64,000 nt of DNA from DATBFG01 sp036558645 (GTDB taxonomy: Bacteria > Acidobacteriota > Terriglobia > Terriglobales > Acidobacteriaceae). The notes beneath the pieces are model-generated. The model was given only the letters and a program-made list of their open reading frames with translations. It was not told the DNA's origin and did not search any database. Shown here piece after piece: positions 50,027 to 59,328 of the stretch. The position numbers and the translations under genes are program-made. The DNA lies in assembly GCA_036558645.1 (NCBI GenBank), contig DATBFG010000086.1, positions 124,001 through 188,000 on the forward strand. Reading direction: 5' to 3'. Every line of letters begins with the position of its first letter. The first letter of the stretch is position 1.

Positions 50027-51802
50027 TTGTACATTCTAGGTATTTCCTGTTACTACCACGACGCTGCCGCCGCCCTCCTCAAGGATGGGGTGCTGGTCGC
50101 CGCGTCCGAAGAAGAACGCTTCACGCGGAAAAAACACGACTTCGATTTTCCGAAGAATGCAATCAAGTTCTGCCTGGAAACGGCAGGCATTACGGGCAAC
50201 GATCTCGACCACGTCGTCTTCTTCGAGAAACCGTTCCGGAAACTCGACCGAATCTTGGCGACTGTTCTGCAAACCTATCCGCAGTCGTGGAAGGTTTTTC
50301 GCGAATCGATGATCAGTTGGATCATCGACAAGCTTTGGGTCGCATCGACCCTCGAAGCCGAGTTGGGAATTTCGAAGGACAAGGTTCTTTTTTCCGAGCA
50401 TCACCTCTCGCATGCGGCTAGCGCCTATCTCTGCTCGCCCTGGGACGAAGCCGCGGTCATGACGGTAGACGGCGTCGGCGAATGGGTGACAGGCACCTAT
50501 GGAGTGGGCAAGGGAAATGACATCAAGCTGCACAAGCAGATCGAGTTTCCACATTCCATTGGTTTGCTATACAGCGCGTTTACGGCGTTTCTCGGGTTCG
50601 AGGTTAACGAAGGCGAATACAAAGTCATGGGTATGGCTCCCTACGGCGAGCCGCGCTATGTCGACAAAGTATGGAAGGTCGTCAAGCAGAACAGGGATGG
50701 ATCGTTCTCGCTCGACATGGATTACTTCTGCTTCCATCACTCGACGGATAGGACATACAACAACAAGTTCGTGCAGCTGTTCGGCGATCCACGTCCGGTC
50801 AATCTGAACTTCTTCACCGCGGACACGGGCTTCCCGGCGTACTTCGGAGAGAAGCCAGGTAACTACCAGGAGCTATGCAAGCTGAACCAGCACTATGCCG
50901 ACATTGCGGCCAGCATCCAGAAGGTGACGGAGGAGTTGCTGATTGGAATGGCAAACCACGTCCAGCGCGAAACCGGCATGAAGCGCTTGTGCATCGCGGG
51001 TGGCGTCGGATTGAACAGCGTGGCGAATACTCGCATCCTGCAGGAAACTGCATTCGAGGAGCTCTACGTTCAGCCGGCAGCCGGCGACGGCGGCGGTGCG
51101 CTCGGCGCTGCACTTTGGGCCTACAACACGTTGCTAGGTAAGCCACGCAACTTCCGCATGGATCATGCGTACTGGGGACAGGAGTATCGCAACGGCGCGG
51201 TGAGCTCGTTCGTGCGTGACAACAACATCCGCCACCAGCATTTCGAAAATGAAGACAAGCTACTGGATCAAGTAGTGGAGCGTTTGAGCAGCGGGAAAGT
51301 CGTTGGCTGGTTCCAGGGACGTTTCGAGTGGGGACCGCGAGCGCTGGGGAATCGCAGCATTATCGCCGACCCGACGAATCCGAACATGAAGGATATCGTC
51401 AACACCAAGATAAAATTCCGCGAGCCCTATCGGCCATTCGCACCATCGGTTTTGGCCGAGTCGGCCGAAAACTATTTCGAGTTGCCGCACGCAACGCAAC
51501 ACTATCCGGCGCGGTACATGTTGTATGTGGTGCCGGTGAAGGAAGACAAAAAAGAAAAGCTGCCGGCCATCACTCACGTCGACGGAACAGGCCGCCTGCA
51601 GACCGTGTTTGAGACCCAAAGCCCTCGTTACTACAACCTGATCAAGCGTTTCGGACAAGCAACAGGAACGCCCATCATTCTGAACACTTCATTCAACCTC
51701 AGGGGCGAGCCCATCGTTACTACCCCTGCCAATGCTTACAGCACGTTCTCACGCAGCGAAATGGACAGTCTTGTGCTCGAGAACGTGATCATCGACAAAT
51801 AG
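50027..51802 (+). CDS. O-carbamoyltransferase (NodU/TobZ/SxtI family), copy 1
   Basis: 591 residues from a TTG preceded by GGGGAGATCAC; the frame runs further upstream but that part lies in the sulfotransferase gene. Kae1-like N-terminal domain: GISCYYHDAAAALLKDG, SEHHLSHAASAYLCSP (metal-binding His), TVDGVGEWVTG, EYKVMGMAPYGEP; the C-terminal YrdC-like part has KVVGWFQGRFEWGPRALGNRSI and NTSFNLRGEPIV. Carbamoyl phosphate and ATP give a carbamoyl-adenylate, which is passed to a hydroxyl. All typical motifs are present, so it looks active. Probable acceptor: a sugar hydroxyl. Confidence 0.93.
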   Translation: MYILGISCYYHDAAAALLKDGVLVAASEEERFTRKKHDFDFPKNAIKFCLETAGITGNDLDHVVFFEKPFRKLDRILATVLQTYPQSWKVFRESMISWIIDKLWVASTLEAELGISKDKVLFSEHHLSHAASAYLCSPWDEAAVMTVDGVGEWVTGTYGVGKGNDIKLHKQIEFPHSIGLLYSAFTAFLGFEVNEGEYKVMGMAPYGEPRYVDKVWKVVKQNRDGSFSLDMDYFCFHHSTDRTYNNKFVQLFGDPRPVNLNFFTADTGFPAYFGEKPGNYQELCKLNQHYADIAASIQKVTEELLIGMANHVQRETGMKRLCIAGGVGLNSVANTRILQETAFEELYVQPAAGDGGGALGAALWAYNTLLGKPRNFRMDHAYWGQEYRNGAVSSFVRDNNIRHQHFENEDKLLDQVVERLSSGKVVGWFQGRFEWGPRALGNRSIIADPTNPNMKDIVNTKIKFREPYRPFAPSVLAESAENYFELPHATQHYPARYMLYVVPVKEDKKEKLPAITHVDGTGRLQTVFETQSPRYYNLIKRFGQATGTPIILNTSFNLRGEPIVTTPANAYSTFSRSEMDSLVLENVIIDK

Positions 51803-51861
51803 CTGTCTCCTGATCCAGCCAACAGATTCGCGTCTCCACGTGAATCTGAAAAGGAGCCATT

Positions 51862-52134
51862 GTGAAGGCCGAACCATTTCATGGGGAAGTACCCGTTCCT
51901 TCGGGAACGTGGAGTTACGAGGAAACCACATTGCAGAAGCCGAAATGCCTGCGTTGCAACACCGAGTTGCGGGACTACCGGCTGCTGCGCTTCAACTTTC
52001 TGCCCTACGGCTTAAGCCGCCAGAACGCCATGCTGGTTTGCGCCAGCTGCGGACACATTGAGTTCGTAACCAAAGACAGCGCGTTGCTCAAGAATCTGAA
52101 TGCGATGCCGAGCGCTGGTGGCGACGACGACTAA
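51862..52134 (+). CDS. Small zinc-ribbon protein
   Basis: 90 residues from a GTG preceded by AAAAGGAG. Two CxxC pairs (CLRCN at about 32 and CASCG at about 68) form a probable zinc ribbon; the region between contains the basic DYRLLRFNFLPYGLSRQNA. No catalytic motif. It separates the two carbamoyltransferase genes, so it may be a small partner, but the role is unknown. Confidence 0.65.
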   Translation: MKAEPFHGEVPVPSGTWSYEETTLQKPKCLRCNTELRDYRLLRFNFLPYGLSRQNAMLVCASCGHIEFVTKDSALLKNLNAMPSAGGDDD

Positions 52135-52170
52135 TCAAAAAGTAAGCTGCGGACCCGGGTGGGGGAACCT

Positions 52171-53889
52171 ATGCTGATTCTTGGATTATCTCCGTTTGAG
52201 CACGATACGGCTGCCGCGCTTCTGCGCGACGGAGCCGTTGTGGCTGCGATCGAGAACGATAAGTTGGAACGATCGCAGACTCACGGCGTTCCGAAAAAGG
52301 CAATTGAATACTGCCTGAAAAAAGCGGGCGCAACCTGGCACGAGCTGGATGGGATTGCAGTCGCAACCAGCCCGGTACAGGGCTTGATGCGGCGCTCCAC
52401 GCTGCCCGCGAAAATCTCGCAATATTCACCGTTGGCGTTTGCGTATCACGGGGCCAGTGAATTGGGCGGATACGTCCGTGACCTGGGGCACTTCCGTGCC
52501 TTGCGGCAAAACAATGGCCATAGCCGCGATCTGCGCTTTGAACATCATCTATGTCACGCCGCGAATGCCTACTTCCTTTCACCGTTTGAGCGCTCGCTGA
52601 TCGTCACGCTGGACGAAGAAGGCGACGGTAGTTCGATCATGGTGGCCATGGGCGAGGGCAACGCCATACGGGTGCTGCGCCGGGTCGCATTCCCGCATTC
52701 CCCGGCATGGATGTATTCACAAGTTACTGATTTACTGGGCTTTCAGCCGCATAAAGAGGAGCATAAAACGCAGTGGCTGAGCCTCGGCGGGGAACCTTCC
52801 CACAAGGGAAGTTTTTTGGAAATATTGAGGCCGCGGGGAAAACATTTGCCCCGCCTGGATGGGCAGTATTTCACTCCCGGTTTGCACAGTCGACCAGCCT
52901 TTTCCTCCAAGTTTTACAACAAGTTACAGGTCCCCGCTGACCGTTCTCAGATGGGGGATGATCAGCGCCGGGATTTGGCCAGCAGCTTGCAGCATGCCAT
53001 TGCAGACCTAGTCGTGGAACTGGTCGATCATTTCAGGGATCAAGAGAACGTGAGCACCGTCTGCCTGGCAGGCGGTCTTATGTTTAATACCCTTCTGGTG
53101 GCGGTTCTGGAGCAGAGGCTCGGAATGAACGAGGTGTTTGTGCCTCCCGCACCCGGCAATGCTGGATGCGCAATTGGCGCTGCCATGCTGGCATGGCACC
53201 AAACGTGGGGAAAACCGCGCGAGGAAAAGGATCAGGCTTTGTATGCGGGTCCCGCGTTCAACCGATCCGATATCAAGGAAGTGTTGGATAACTGCAAGGT
53301 GCGGTATTCGCTCCAAACAACGGAGGATCGAAAGCTGGAAGCAGCTTTGCAACTCCTTGAGGCGGGAAAGATCGTCGGATGGTACCAAGGAGCAACTGAA
53401 TTTGGTCCGCGCTCGTTGGGGAACCGCAGCATTTTGGCTTCTCCGTGGGCAGCGTATGTTCGCGAAAACCTGAACGACTTCATCAAGCACCGCGAGTGGT
53501 TCCGGCCGTTCGCATTGGCCGTTCCGGAAGAAGACGCGGATCGGTACTTCGAATGTTCGAAGCTGTGTCGTTCCATGAGTTCGTTGGGGCGGGTAAAACC
53601 AGAGGCCGCGGAGCAGTTTAAAGACTTTACGCTGCCCGGCAACCTGGTCCGTCTGCATGTGGTAAGCAAGCAGGACAATGGGCATTTCTGGCGTCTATTG
53701 CGACGTTTTGGGGAACATGCCCCAGCACCGGTACTGGTCAACACGTCATTCAACTTGTTCGGAGAGCCGATGGTAGTGCGACCGCGCGATGCGGTGCGCA
53801 GCTACTTCTGCTCCGGAATCGATGCGCTTGTAATCGACAACTTCGTGCTAGCCAAGGCTGGAGCGATCCAGGCTCGGATGGCATCGTGA
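52171..53889 (+). CDS. O-carbamoyltransferase (NodU/TobZ/SxtI family), copy 2
   Basis: 572 residues from an ATG preceded by GGGGGAACCT. N-terminal GLSPFEHDTAAALLRDG, FEHHLCHAANAYFLSPF (the two His), TLDEEGDGSSIM, and C-terminal KIVGWYQGATEFGPRSLGNRSI and NTSFNLFGEPMV. Compared with copy 1 the Kae1 loop reads HKTQWLSLGGEP instead of YKVMGMAPYGEP, so the substrate side differs. Most residues for carbamoyl-adenylate formation seem kept. Suggests carbamoylation at a second site or on another substrate. Confidence 0.88.
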   Translation: MLILGLSPFEHDTAAALLRDGAVVAAIENDKLERSQTHGVPKKAIEYCLKKAGATWHELDGIAVATSPVQGLMRRSTLPAKISQYSPLAFAYHGASELGGYVRDLGHFRALRQNNGHSRDLRFEHHLCHAANAYFLSPFERSLIVTLDEEGDGSSIMVAMGEGNAIRVLRRVAFPHSPAWMYSQVTDLLGFQPHKEEHKTQWLSLGGEPSHKGSFLEILRPRGKHLPRLDGQYFTPGLHSRPAFSSKFYNKLQVPADRSQMGDDQRRDLASSLQHAIADLVVELVDHFRDQENVSTVCLAGGLMFNTLLVAVLEQRLGMNEVFVPPAPGNAGCAIGAAMLAWHQTWGKPREEKDQALYAGPAFNRSDIKEVLDNCKVRYSLQTTEDRKLEAALQLLEAGKIVGWYQGATEFGPRSLGNRSILASPWAAYVRENLNDFIKHREWFRPFALAVPEEDADRYFECSKLCRSMSSLGRVKPEAAEQFKDFTLPGNLVRLHVVSKQDNGHFWRLLRRFGEHAPAPVLVNTSFNLFGEPMVVRPRDAVRSYFCSGIDALVIDNFVLAKAGAIQARMAS

Positions 53890-53929
53890 CAACTCGTCGC
53901 TTTTGCTTGGATAGAGGGTAAAGCTGCCA

Positions 53930-55006
53930 GTGAGCTCTGCAAACAGTTCTGTGGTTGAGACGGGCGTTCCTAAAAAGAAGAAACATCGCTTCGCGCGATT
54001 CATGGCCTGGTTCTTCGGAATTATTCTGGGCCTTGAGATCATTCTCCGCCTTTTCGGTTACGGTTCCTACGTCCTGTACCAGCCTGACCCGGAGCTCCTC
54101 TGGGTGCCAGTTCCCGGATCGCACAAGATCACGGAAACGAATCACCTGCCGATCAACATCAACGATGAGGGCTTTCGATACCCGCGCAATGTGAGCCAGC
54201 AGCATGATGGCATCTATCGCGTCATGACATTCGGGGACTCGGTGACGATGGGCTGGGGCGTTTCCGACGATGCCACGTACAGCTTGCAACTTGAGAAGGT
54301 GCTGAATGGCGGTGGATGCGGCGGCAAGCGGGTAGAGGTCATCGATGGCGGTGTGAATGCGTATCCGAATGCGCTGGCGGCGGCGCGGTTGAAAAAATCG
54401 ATTGTCGACAACTACCAGCCCGATGCCGTCGTGTTGGCTTACGCCTTCAACACTGGGTTCGAGAAATTCGCGGAGCTGCAGGGGAAAGATCGCGAGCAGT
54501 TTCTGCACCGTGTTGAGATGAAATCAGTCGCGCGACGCAGCGCGCTCTATAACTTTCTGATCGAAGATCTGCTGCGGCAAGTGATGTACTACCGATTCCG
54601 CGAGTTGCTGCTGCAGGGATCGTGGGATACGGCCAAACAGCACCAGGTTATCGATGTAGACAAGTTCACCGCCGGGCTGACCCAAGCGAAGCAAGCAGCG
54701 GATTCACATCATGCGCAAATGGTGTTGCTGTTGCTGGGGTCCGAGGGAGAAACATCGCCGGCGCATCCGTATCAGAAGGCGATGCAACAGTTCGCCCAGC
54801 AGAACAATGTTCCGATCGTAGACATGATCGCCTGGCAGAACGGCAAGAACCAAAAGGGCTTCTTCATGGATCATGTTCACCCCACGGCGGAAGGGCATGC
54901 GTTGATTGCTCAGCAGATAGCCAGCACGATGCAGGGGCTCGATTCTTACAAAGCAGCCTGCCAGGATGCGCAGAGCGGATCGATGGTCATGTCGAAACAG
55001 CAGTAG
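53930..55006 (+). CDS. Membrane-anchored SGNH/GDSL-family protein
   Basis: 358 residues from a GTG. One N-terminal membrane helix (FMAWFFGIILGLEIILRLFGY) after a Lys-rich head, so the domain faces the periplasm. Block I is MTFGDSVTMGWGV, block III-like VVLAYAFNTGFEKF with the Asn, and block V DHVHPTAEGHALIA with Asp/His. Such proteins act as O-acetyl or other acyl transferases/esterases on glycans. Its position between the carbamoyltransferase and the NRPS makes it a candidate for acyl transfer to the polymer. Confidence 0.8.
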   Translation: MSSANSSVVETGVPKKKKHRFARFMAWFFGIILGLEIILRLFGYGSYVLYQPDPELLWVPVPGSHKITETNHLPININDEGFRYPRNVSQQHDGIYRVMTFGDSVTMGWGVSDDATYSLQLEKVLNGGGCGGKRVEVIDGGVNAYPNALAAARLKKSIVDNYQPDAVVLAYAFNTGFEKFAELQGKDREQFLHRVEMKSVARRSALYNFLIEDLLRQVMYYRFRELLLQGSWDTAKQHQVIDVDKFTAGLTQAKQAADSHHAQMVLLLLGSEGETSPAHPYQKAMQQFAQQNNVPIVDMIAWQNGKNQKGFFMDHVHPTAEGHALIAQQIASTMQGLDSYKAACQDAQSGSMVMSKQQ

Positions 55007-55083
55007 CCGAATTCTCAGCGCCATTTTTGAAGGCACATTTTCATGGCAGTTTTTGAGCAGTTGAGCAGAGAAACCGGGACCTT

Positions 55084-58000
55084 ATGAGCGAGCCAGTAAC
55101 ACCGGAAGAAAACCGAGACATACAGGCGACCATCTCTGGGAACGGCAACGGGAACGGCCACCAGCCGGGCGCACATTTGCCTGCACCCGTAGGAGCCAAC
55201 GGCCACGGCGGTGGAAACGGCACCGCAAAGTCTGCTGCGACGCCGTGGAACTGGCGCGATAGCTGGAAGCAGACGGCGAGCTATCCTGCGATTGCGAAGC
55301 GTCCCGAAGGTGGCGCAACTCCCACGTCTACACGGCAGGAAGAGATGTGGGTTCTCTGCCAGTTTGAAGATGCGAATCCCTGCTACAACATCTACCTGGC
55401 CTGGCGGTTGCGTGGCGCGTTGAATTTGCCGGCACTGCAACAGTCGCTCACCGAGATCGTTGCGCGTCACGAGAGCCTCAGGACAAAGTTTCCGGCAGTT
55501 GATGGTCAGCCCACAACGGTTATTTCTACGCCTTATCCGGTCAAGCTTGAAATTGTGGACCTGCAGAAGTTCGGGGTTAAGGATCAGCAGAAGCAGCTCG
55601 ATGATGCGATCCAGAAGAGAATTCAGCATCGCTTTGATTTCGACAATGAATTTCTGTTCCGGCCAACTTTGTTCAAGCTGGGAGCAGAAGATCATGCGCT
55701 GCTGCTGCTAAGCCATCACATCATCACGGATGGAACGACGGCCGGTATTCTGACGAAGGATCTGACGGCGCTCTACAACGCCTTCTGCAAGGGTGAGCCC
55801 TCACCGCTGCAGCCGAACACGATCGACTACGCGGACTATGCTGTCTGGCAGCACGAACATCTGAGCGACCGCTACTCGTCGCAGCTGGACTATTGGAAGA
55901 CACAGATGAAAGGCGCTCCAGCCTTGTTGGAGCTGCCCACAGACCGGCCGCGCCAAGCCATGCCGGGTTACAAGGGCGCGATGTATTTCACGTCACTCGA
56001 GCCGGAACTGGCTGCGCAGATACGCGCACTCAGCCGTCGCGAGGGCGTTACCGTTTTTATGTTCCTGCTGGCAGCGCTGCAATCGCTGCTGGCGCGTTAC
56101 AGCGGACAGGAGCAGGTGGTTGTCGGATCTCCGATACAGAATCGGCACCGGGTTGAAATCCAGAAGACGTTTGGATTTTTCATCAACCTGTTGCCGCTTT
56201 ATACGGATTTGTCCGGCAATCCTACGTTTCGCGAATTGCTTAAGCGGGTTCGCGAGGTGTCGTTGGGGGCATTCGCCCACCAGGATGTCCCCTTCGGCCA
56301 AATCGTGCAGGAGCTCCATCCCAACCGCAACCTGGGAGCGAATCCACTGGTGCAAGCGTTCCTGGTGCAGGAGCAGAACAAATGGCGACGACTGCCGCTG
56401 GATGGACTCGAGACCGAGTTCATGTGGCTGCACAACCGGACGGGTAAGTTCGATCTCATTATTTACTGGGCGGAAGACGAGGCCGGTATTCCTTTTATGT
56501 GGGAATACAACGACCTCTACGATGAATCGACGATTGCTCGTATCACAGCGAACTATCGTGAACTGCTGCGGTCGATTGTGGCGGATCCAGGACGCCCGCT
56601 TAACGAGTACTCGATTCTTACTGAAGGTGAGCGGCAGCAGGTTGTTGTTGATTGGAATCGAACCGACGAAGAATTCCCGAACGTTTGCCTGCACGAGTGG
56701 TTCGAGGAGCAGGTCCGGCGGACGCCAGAGAAAACCGCAGTCGTATTCGCCGACACATCGCTGACCTATGCACAATTGAATGCGCGGGCAAATCAGCTTG
56801 CCCATTATCTGCGGAAGCGCGGCGTGGTCAGCGAAACCCTGGTCGGCCTGAGTATTGAGCGATCGCTCGAGATGATGGTTGGGCTGCTGGGCATTCAGAA
56901 GGCCGGGGGCGCCTACGTGCCTCTGGATCCGGCATTTCCACGCGAGCGCCTCGGATATATCGTTGAAGACGCCAAAGCGCCGATCCTTATTACACAGGAA
57001 TCGCTGGTCACTTCATTGCCGGAGCATTCAGCTGAAGTCATCTGCCTGGATGCAGACTGGGACGCGATCGCACAGGAGAGTACCGAGAAGCTACCTAGTA
57101 TCTCTAAGCCAGAGAACTTGATTTATGTGCTCTATACGTCCGGATCGACGGGGAAGCCAAAGGGCGTGCAGCTCGAGCATCGCAACGTAGTCAACTTTCT
57201 GAACACGATGCGGAAGAAGCCCGGGATGAATGCGGACGATGTGCTCCTTGCCGTCACGACGCTTTCATTCGATATCGCCGGTCTAGAGCTTTATCTGCCA
57301 TTAACTGTGGGCGCAAAGGTTGTGATCGCTTCGAAGGATGAGGCGCAGGACGGGTCGCTGCTGATGCCGATGATGAGCAAGCATCATGTGAGCGTGATGC
57401 AAGCGACGCCTGCAACGTGGCGAATGCTGCTAGACCTGAATTGGAGCGGTGACAAGAAGCTTAAGATTCTTTGCGGCGGAGAAGCCCTCCCTCACGATCT
57501 TGCCGAACAGTTGCTGCCACGATGCTCTGCGCTGTGGAACATGTATGGGCCGACCGAGACGACAATCTGGTCGTCGATTTACAAGGTTGAGCACAACATG
57601 CCGGGTGTAGCGCCGATTGGGAAGCCAATCGGGAACAACACCATGTACATCCTGGATACGTTAAAGGCACCGATGCCGGTCGGAGTGCCTGGCGAGTTGT
57701 ACATCGGCGGGGATGGCGTAGCGCGGGGATATAACAACCGGCCGGACCTCACTGCTGAGAGATTTATTCCAGATCCATTCGGCAACAAGCCCGACGGGCG
57801 GCTGTATCGAACGGGCGATTTGGCTCGGTTCCTGGCGGATGGAAATATTCAATTTCTCGGACGCGCAGACTTCCAGGTAAAGGTGCGCGGGTTTCGTATT
57901 GAATTGGGCGAGATTGAAGCCGTGCTCGGCAAATTTTCTGGCGTCATGCAGAACGTCGTAGTCGTTCGCGAGGACAAGCCCGGGGATAAGCGGCTGGTAG

Positions 58001-59274
58001 CGTACGTCGTTCATGACGGAGAAAATGTGCCGTCAATCGAATCGTTGCGTGAACACCTGAAGCAGAAATTACCCGAGTACATGGTGCCCTCGGCATTCAT
58101 GTTCATGGACGAATTTCCGCTGACGCCGAATGGAAAGGTGGATCGCCGGGCATTGCCGGCCCCGGAATACAAAGCTGACGAGACGGCAGCATTTGTAGCT
58201 CCTCGCAATCGCACAGAGGAGCGTTTGGTAGAGATATGGCAGGAAATCCTGGGTGTGAGCCCGATCAGCGTTACTAGTGACTTCTTTGAATTGGGTGGGC
58301 ACTCACTACTTGGATCCCGTCTGTTCGCGCGCGTGGACAAGGTATTCGGCAAGAAGCTTCCGTTGGCCACAATCTTCAGCGCGTCAACGGTGGAAAAGTT
58401 GGCTGCGCTGCTGGGTGATGAGCGATCGACTCATAATCTGATCGAGATTCAACCAGGCTCTCATTCAAAGCCACCATTCTTCTTCGTGCATACCCGCATG
58501 GGGTACCGGTTGCTGGCGCAGGGGATGGGATCGGATCAGCCAGTCTATGTGTTGCCTTACGACGATGTTTTCAAGGACAACCTGAACCGCTCGCTGCGGG
58601 ATGTCTCGCGCGAAATGGTTAATCGGATGCGAGCTCTGCAACCAAACGGTCCTTATTATCTGGGCGGCATGTGCTTGGCGGGGCGCGTGGCGTATGCGAT
58701 TGCCTCGGAACTGTTCGAGCAGGGAGAGGACGTGGCCCTGCTGGCTTTGTTCGATGCGCCAGGACCGGGGTATCCGAACCTTGAGAGCAAGGGCGCACGT
58801 ATGCGCTTCCTGACGCAGAAGATCAAGAAGCATTTGTTCAACTTCTCACAGCAGGAAGGCGAGGACGGCTCTCTCTTCGCCTGGCTGCGATGGCATTTCA
58901 AGAACAGCATGTTCAAAGCTGGTTTCAAGGTTTCAAAGATGATTGGGAAACCGTTGTCCATTGTTAAGGACGATAACCTGCGCCTGATGGGACGCGCGGT
59001 GCTAGCTCACAAGAACAGTTTCCACTACCCGGGTTACATCGCGGTGTTTCGTCCCGCGAGCCAAGCACGGATGCGGTATCCGGATCCGGATCCCTCGATC
59101 GGATGGGGACGAATCGCCAAGGGCGGAATTGAAGTGAATGAAATACCCGGTGGACATACGAACTTCCTGAAAGAACCGGCCGTGCACAATGTCTCGGCCG
59201 CGCTGGCGGCGTGCCTGAAGAAAGCACAGGCCGCGGCGGCAGCAGCGCTGGAAGAGACGGAATCGGTGGCATGA
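55084..59274 (+). CDS. Single-module NRPS: C-A(Gly-like)-T-TE with cysteine thioesterase
   Basis: 1396 residues. Residues 1-65 are an Asn/Gly/His/Pro-rich low-complexity tail. Condensation domain about 85-510 with intact HHxxxDG (His211-His212, Asp216). Adenylation about 535-1010 with YTSGSTGKPKG; the ten specificity residues read by alignment to PheA are D-I-L-Q-L-G-M-I-W-K (first Asp = residue 730), one change from the glycine code DILQLGLIWK. Carrier domain at about 1035-1110, Ser1074 in GGHSLLGS. Thioesterase to the end: the nucleophile is Cys1197 (GGMCLAG) instead of Ser, with Asp1224 and His1358. Cysteine thioesterases occur in a minority of NRPS. Probably condenses an acyl group from the free carrier protein downstream with glycine. 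Confidence 0.9.
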   Translation: MSEPVTPEENRDIQATISGNGNGNGHQPGAHLPAPVGANGHGGGNGTAKSAATPWNWRDSWKQTASYPAIAKRPEGGATPTSTRQEEMWVLCQFEDANPCYNIYLAWRLRGALNLPALQQSLTEIVARHESLRTKFPAVDGQPTTVISTPYPVKLEIVDLQKFGVKDQQKQLDDAIQKRIQHRFDFDNEFLFRPTLFKLGAEDHALLLLSHHIITDGTTAGILTKDLTALYNAFCKGEPSPLQPNTIDYADYAVWQHEHLSDRYSSQLDYWKTQMKGAPALLELPTDRPRQAMPGYKGAMYFTSLEPELAAQIRALSRREGVTVFMFLLAALQSLLARYSGQEQVVVGSPIQNRHRVEIQKTFGFFINLLPLYTDLSGNPTFRELLKRVREVSLGAFAHQDVPFGQIVQELHPNRNLGANPLVQAFLVQEQNKWRRLPLDGLETEFMWLHNRTGKFDLIIYWAEDEAGIPFMWEYNDLYDESTIARITANYRELLRSIVADPGRPLNEYSILTEGERQQVVVDWNRTDEEFPNVCLHEWFEEQVRRTPEKTAVVFADTSLTYAQLNARANQLAHYLRKRGVVSETLVGLSIERSLEMMVGLLGIQKAGGAYVPLDPAFPRERLGYIVEDAKAPILITQESLVTSLPEHSAEVICLDADWDAIAQESTEKLPSISKPENLIYVLYTSGSTGKPKGVQLEHRNVVNFLNTMRKKPGMNADDVLLAVTTLSFDIAGLELYLPLTVGAKVVIASKDEAQDGSLLMPMMSKHHVSVMQATPATWRMLLDLNWSGDKKLKILCGGEALPHDLAEQLLPRCSALWNMYGPTETTIWSSIYKVEHNMPGVAPIGKPIGNNTMYILDTLKAPMPVGVPGELYIGGDGVARGYNNRPDLTAERFIPDPFGNKPDGRLYRTGDLARFLADGNIQFLGRADFQVKVRGFRIELGEIEAVLGKFSGVMQNVVVVREDKPGDKRLVAYVVHDGENVPSIESLREHLKQKLPEYMVPSAFMFMDEFPLTPNGKVDRRALPAPEYKADETAAFVAPRNRTEERLVEIWQEILGVSPISVTSDFFELGGHSLLGSRLFARVDKVFGKKLPLATIFSASTVEKLAALLGDERSTHNLIEIQPGSHSKPPFFFVHTRMGYRLLAQGMGSDQPVYVLPYDDVFKDNLNRSLRDVSREMVNRMRALQPNGPYYLGGMCLAGRVAYAIASELFEQGEDVALLALFDAPGPGYPNLESKGARMRFLTQKIKKHLFNFSQQEGEDGSLFAWLRWHFKNSMFKAGFKVSKMIGKPLSIVKDDNLRLMGRAVLAHKNSFHYPGYIAVFRPASQARMRYPDPDPSIGWGRIAKGGIEVNEIPGGHTNFLKEPAVHNVSAALAACLKKAQAAAAAALEETESVA

Positions 59275-59328
59275 CGGCCCGGGCAATATTGTAGTTTTGA
59301 CACTTGTAGATTAGGGGAGAGGAACGAC

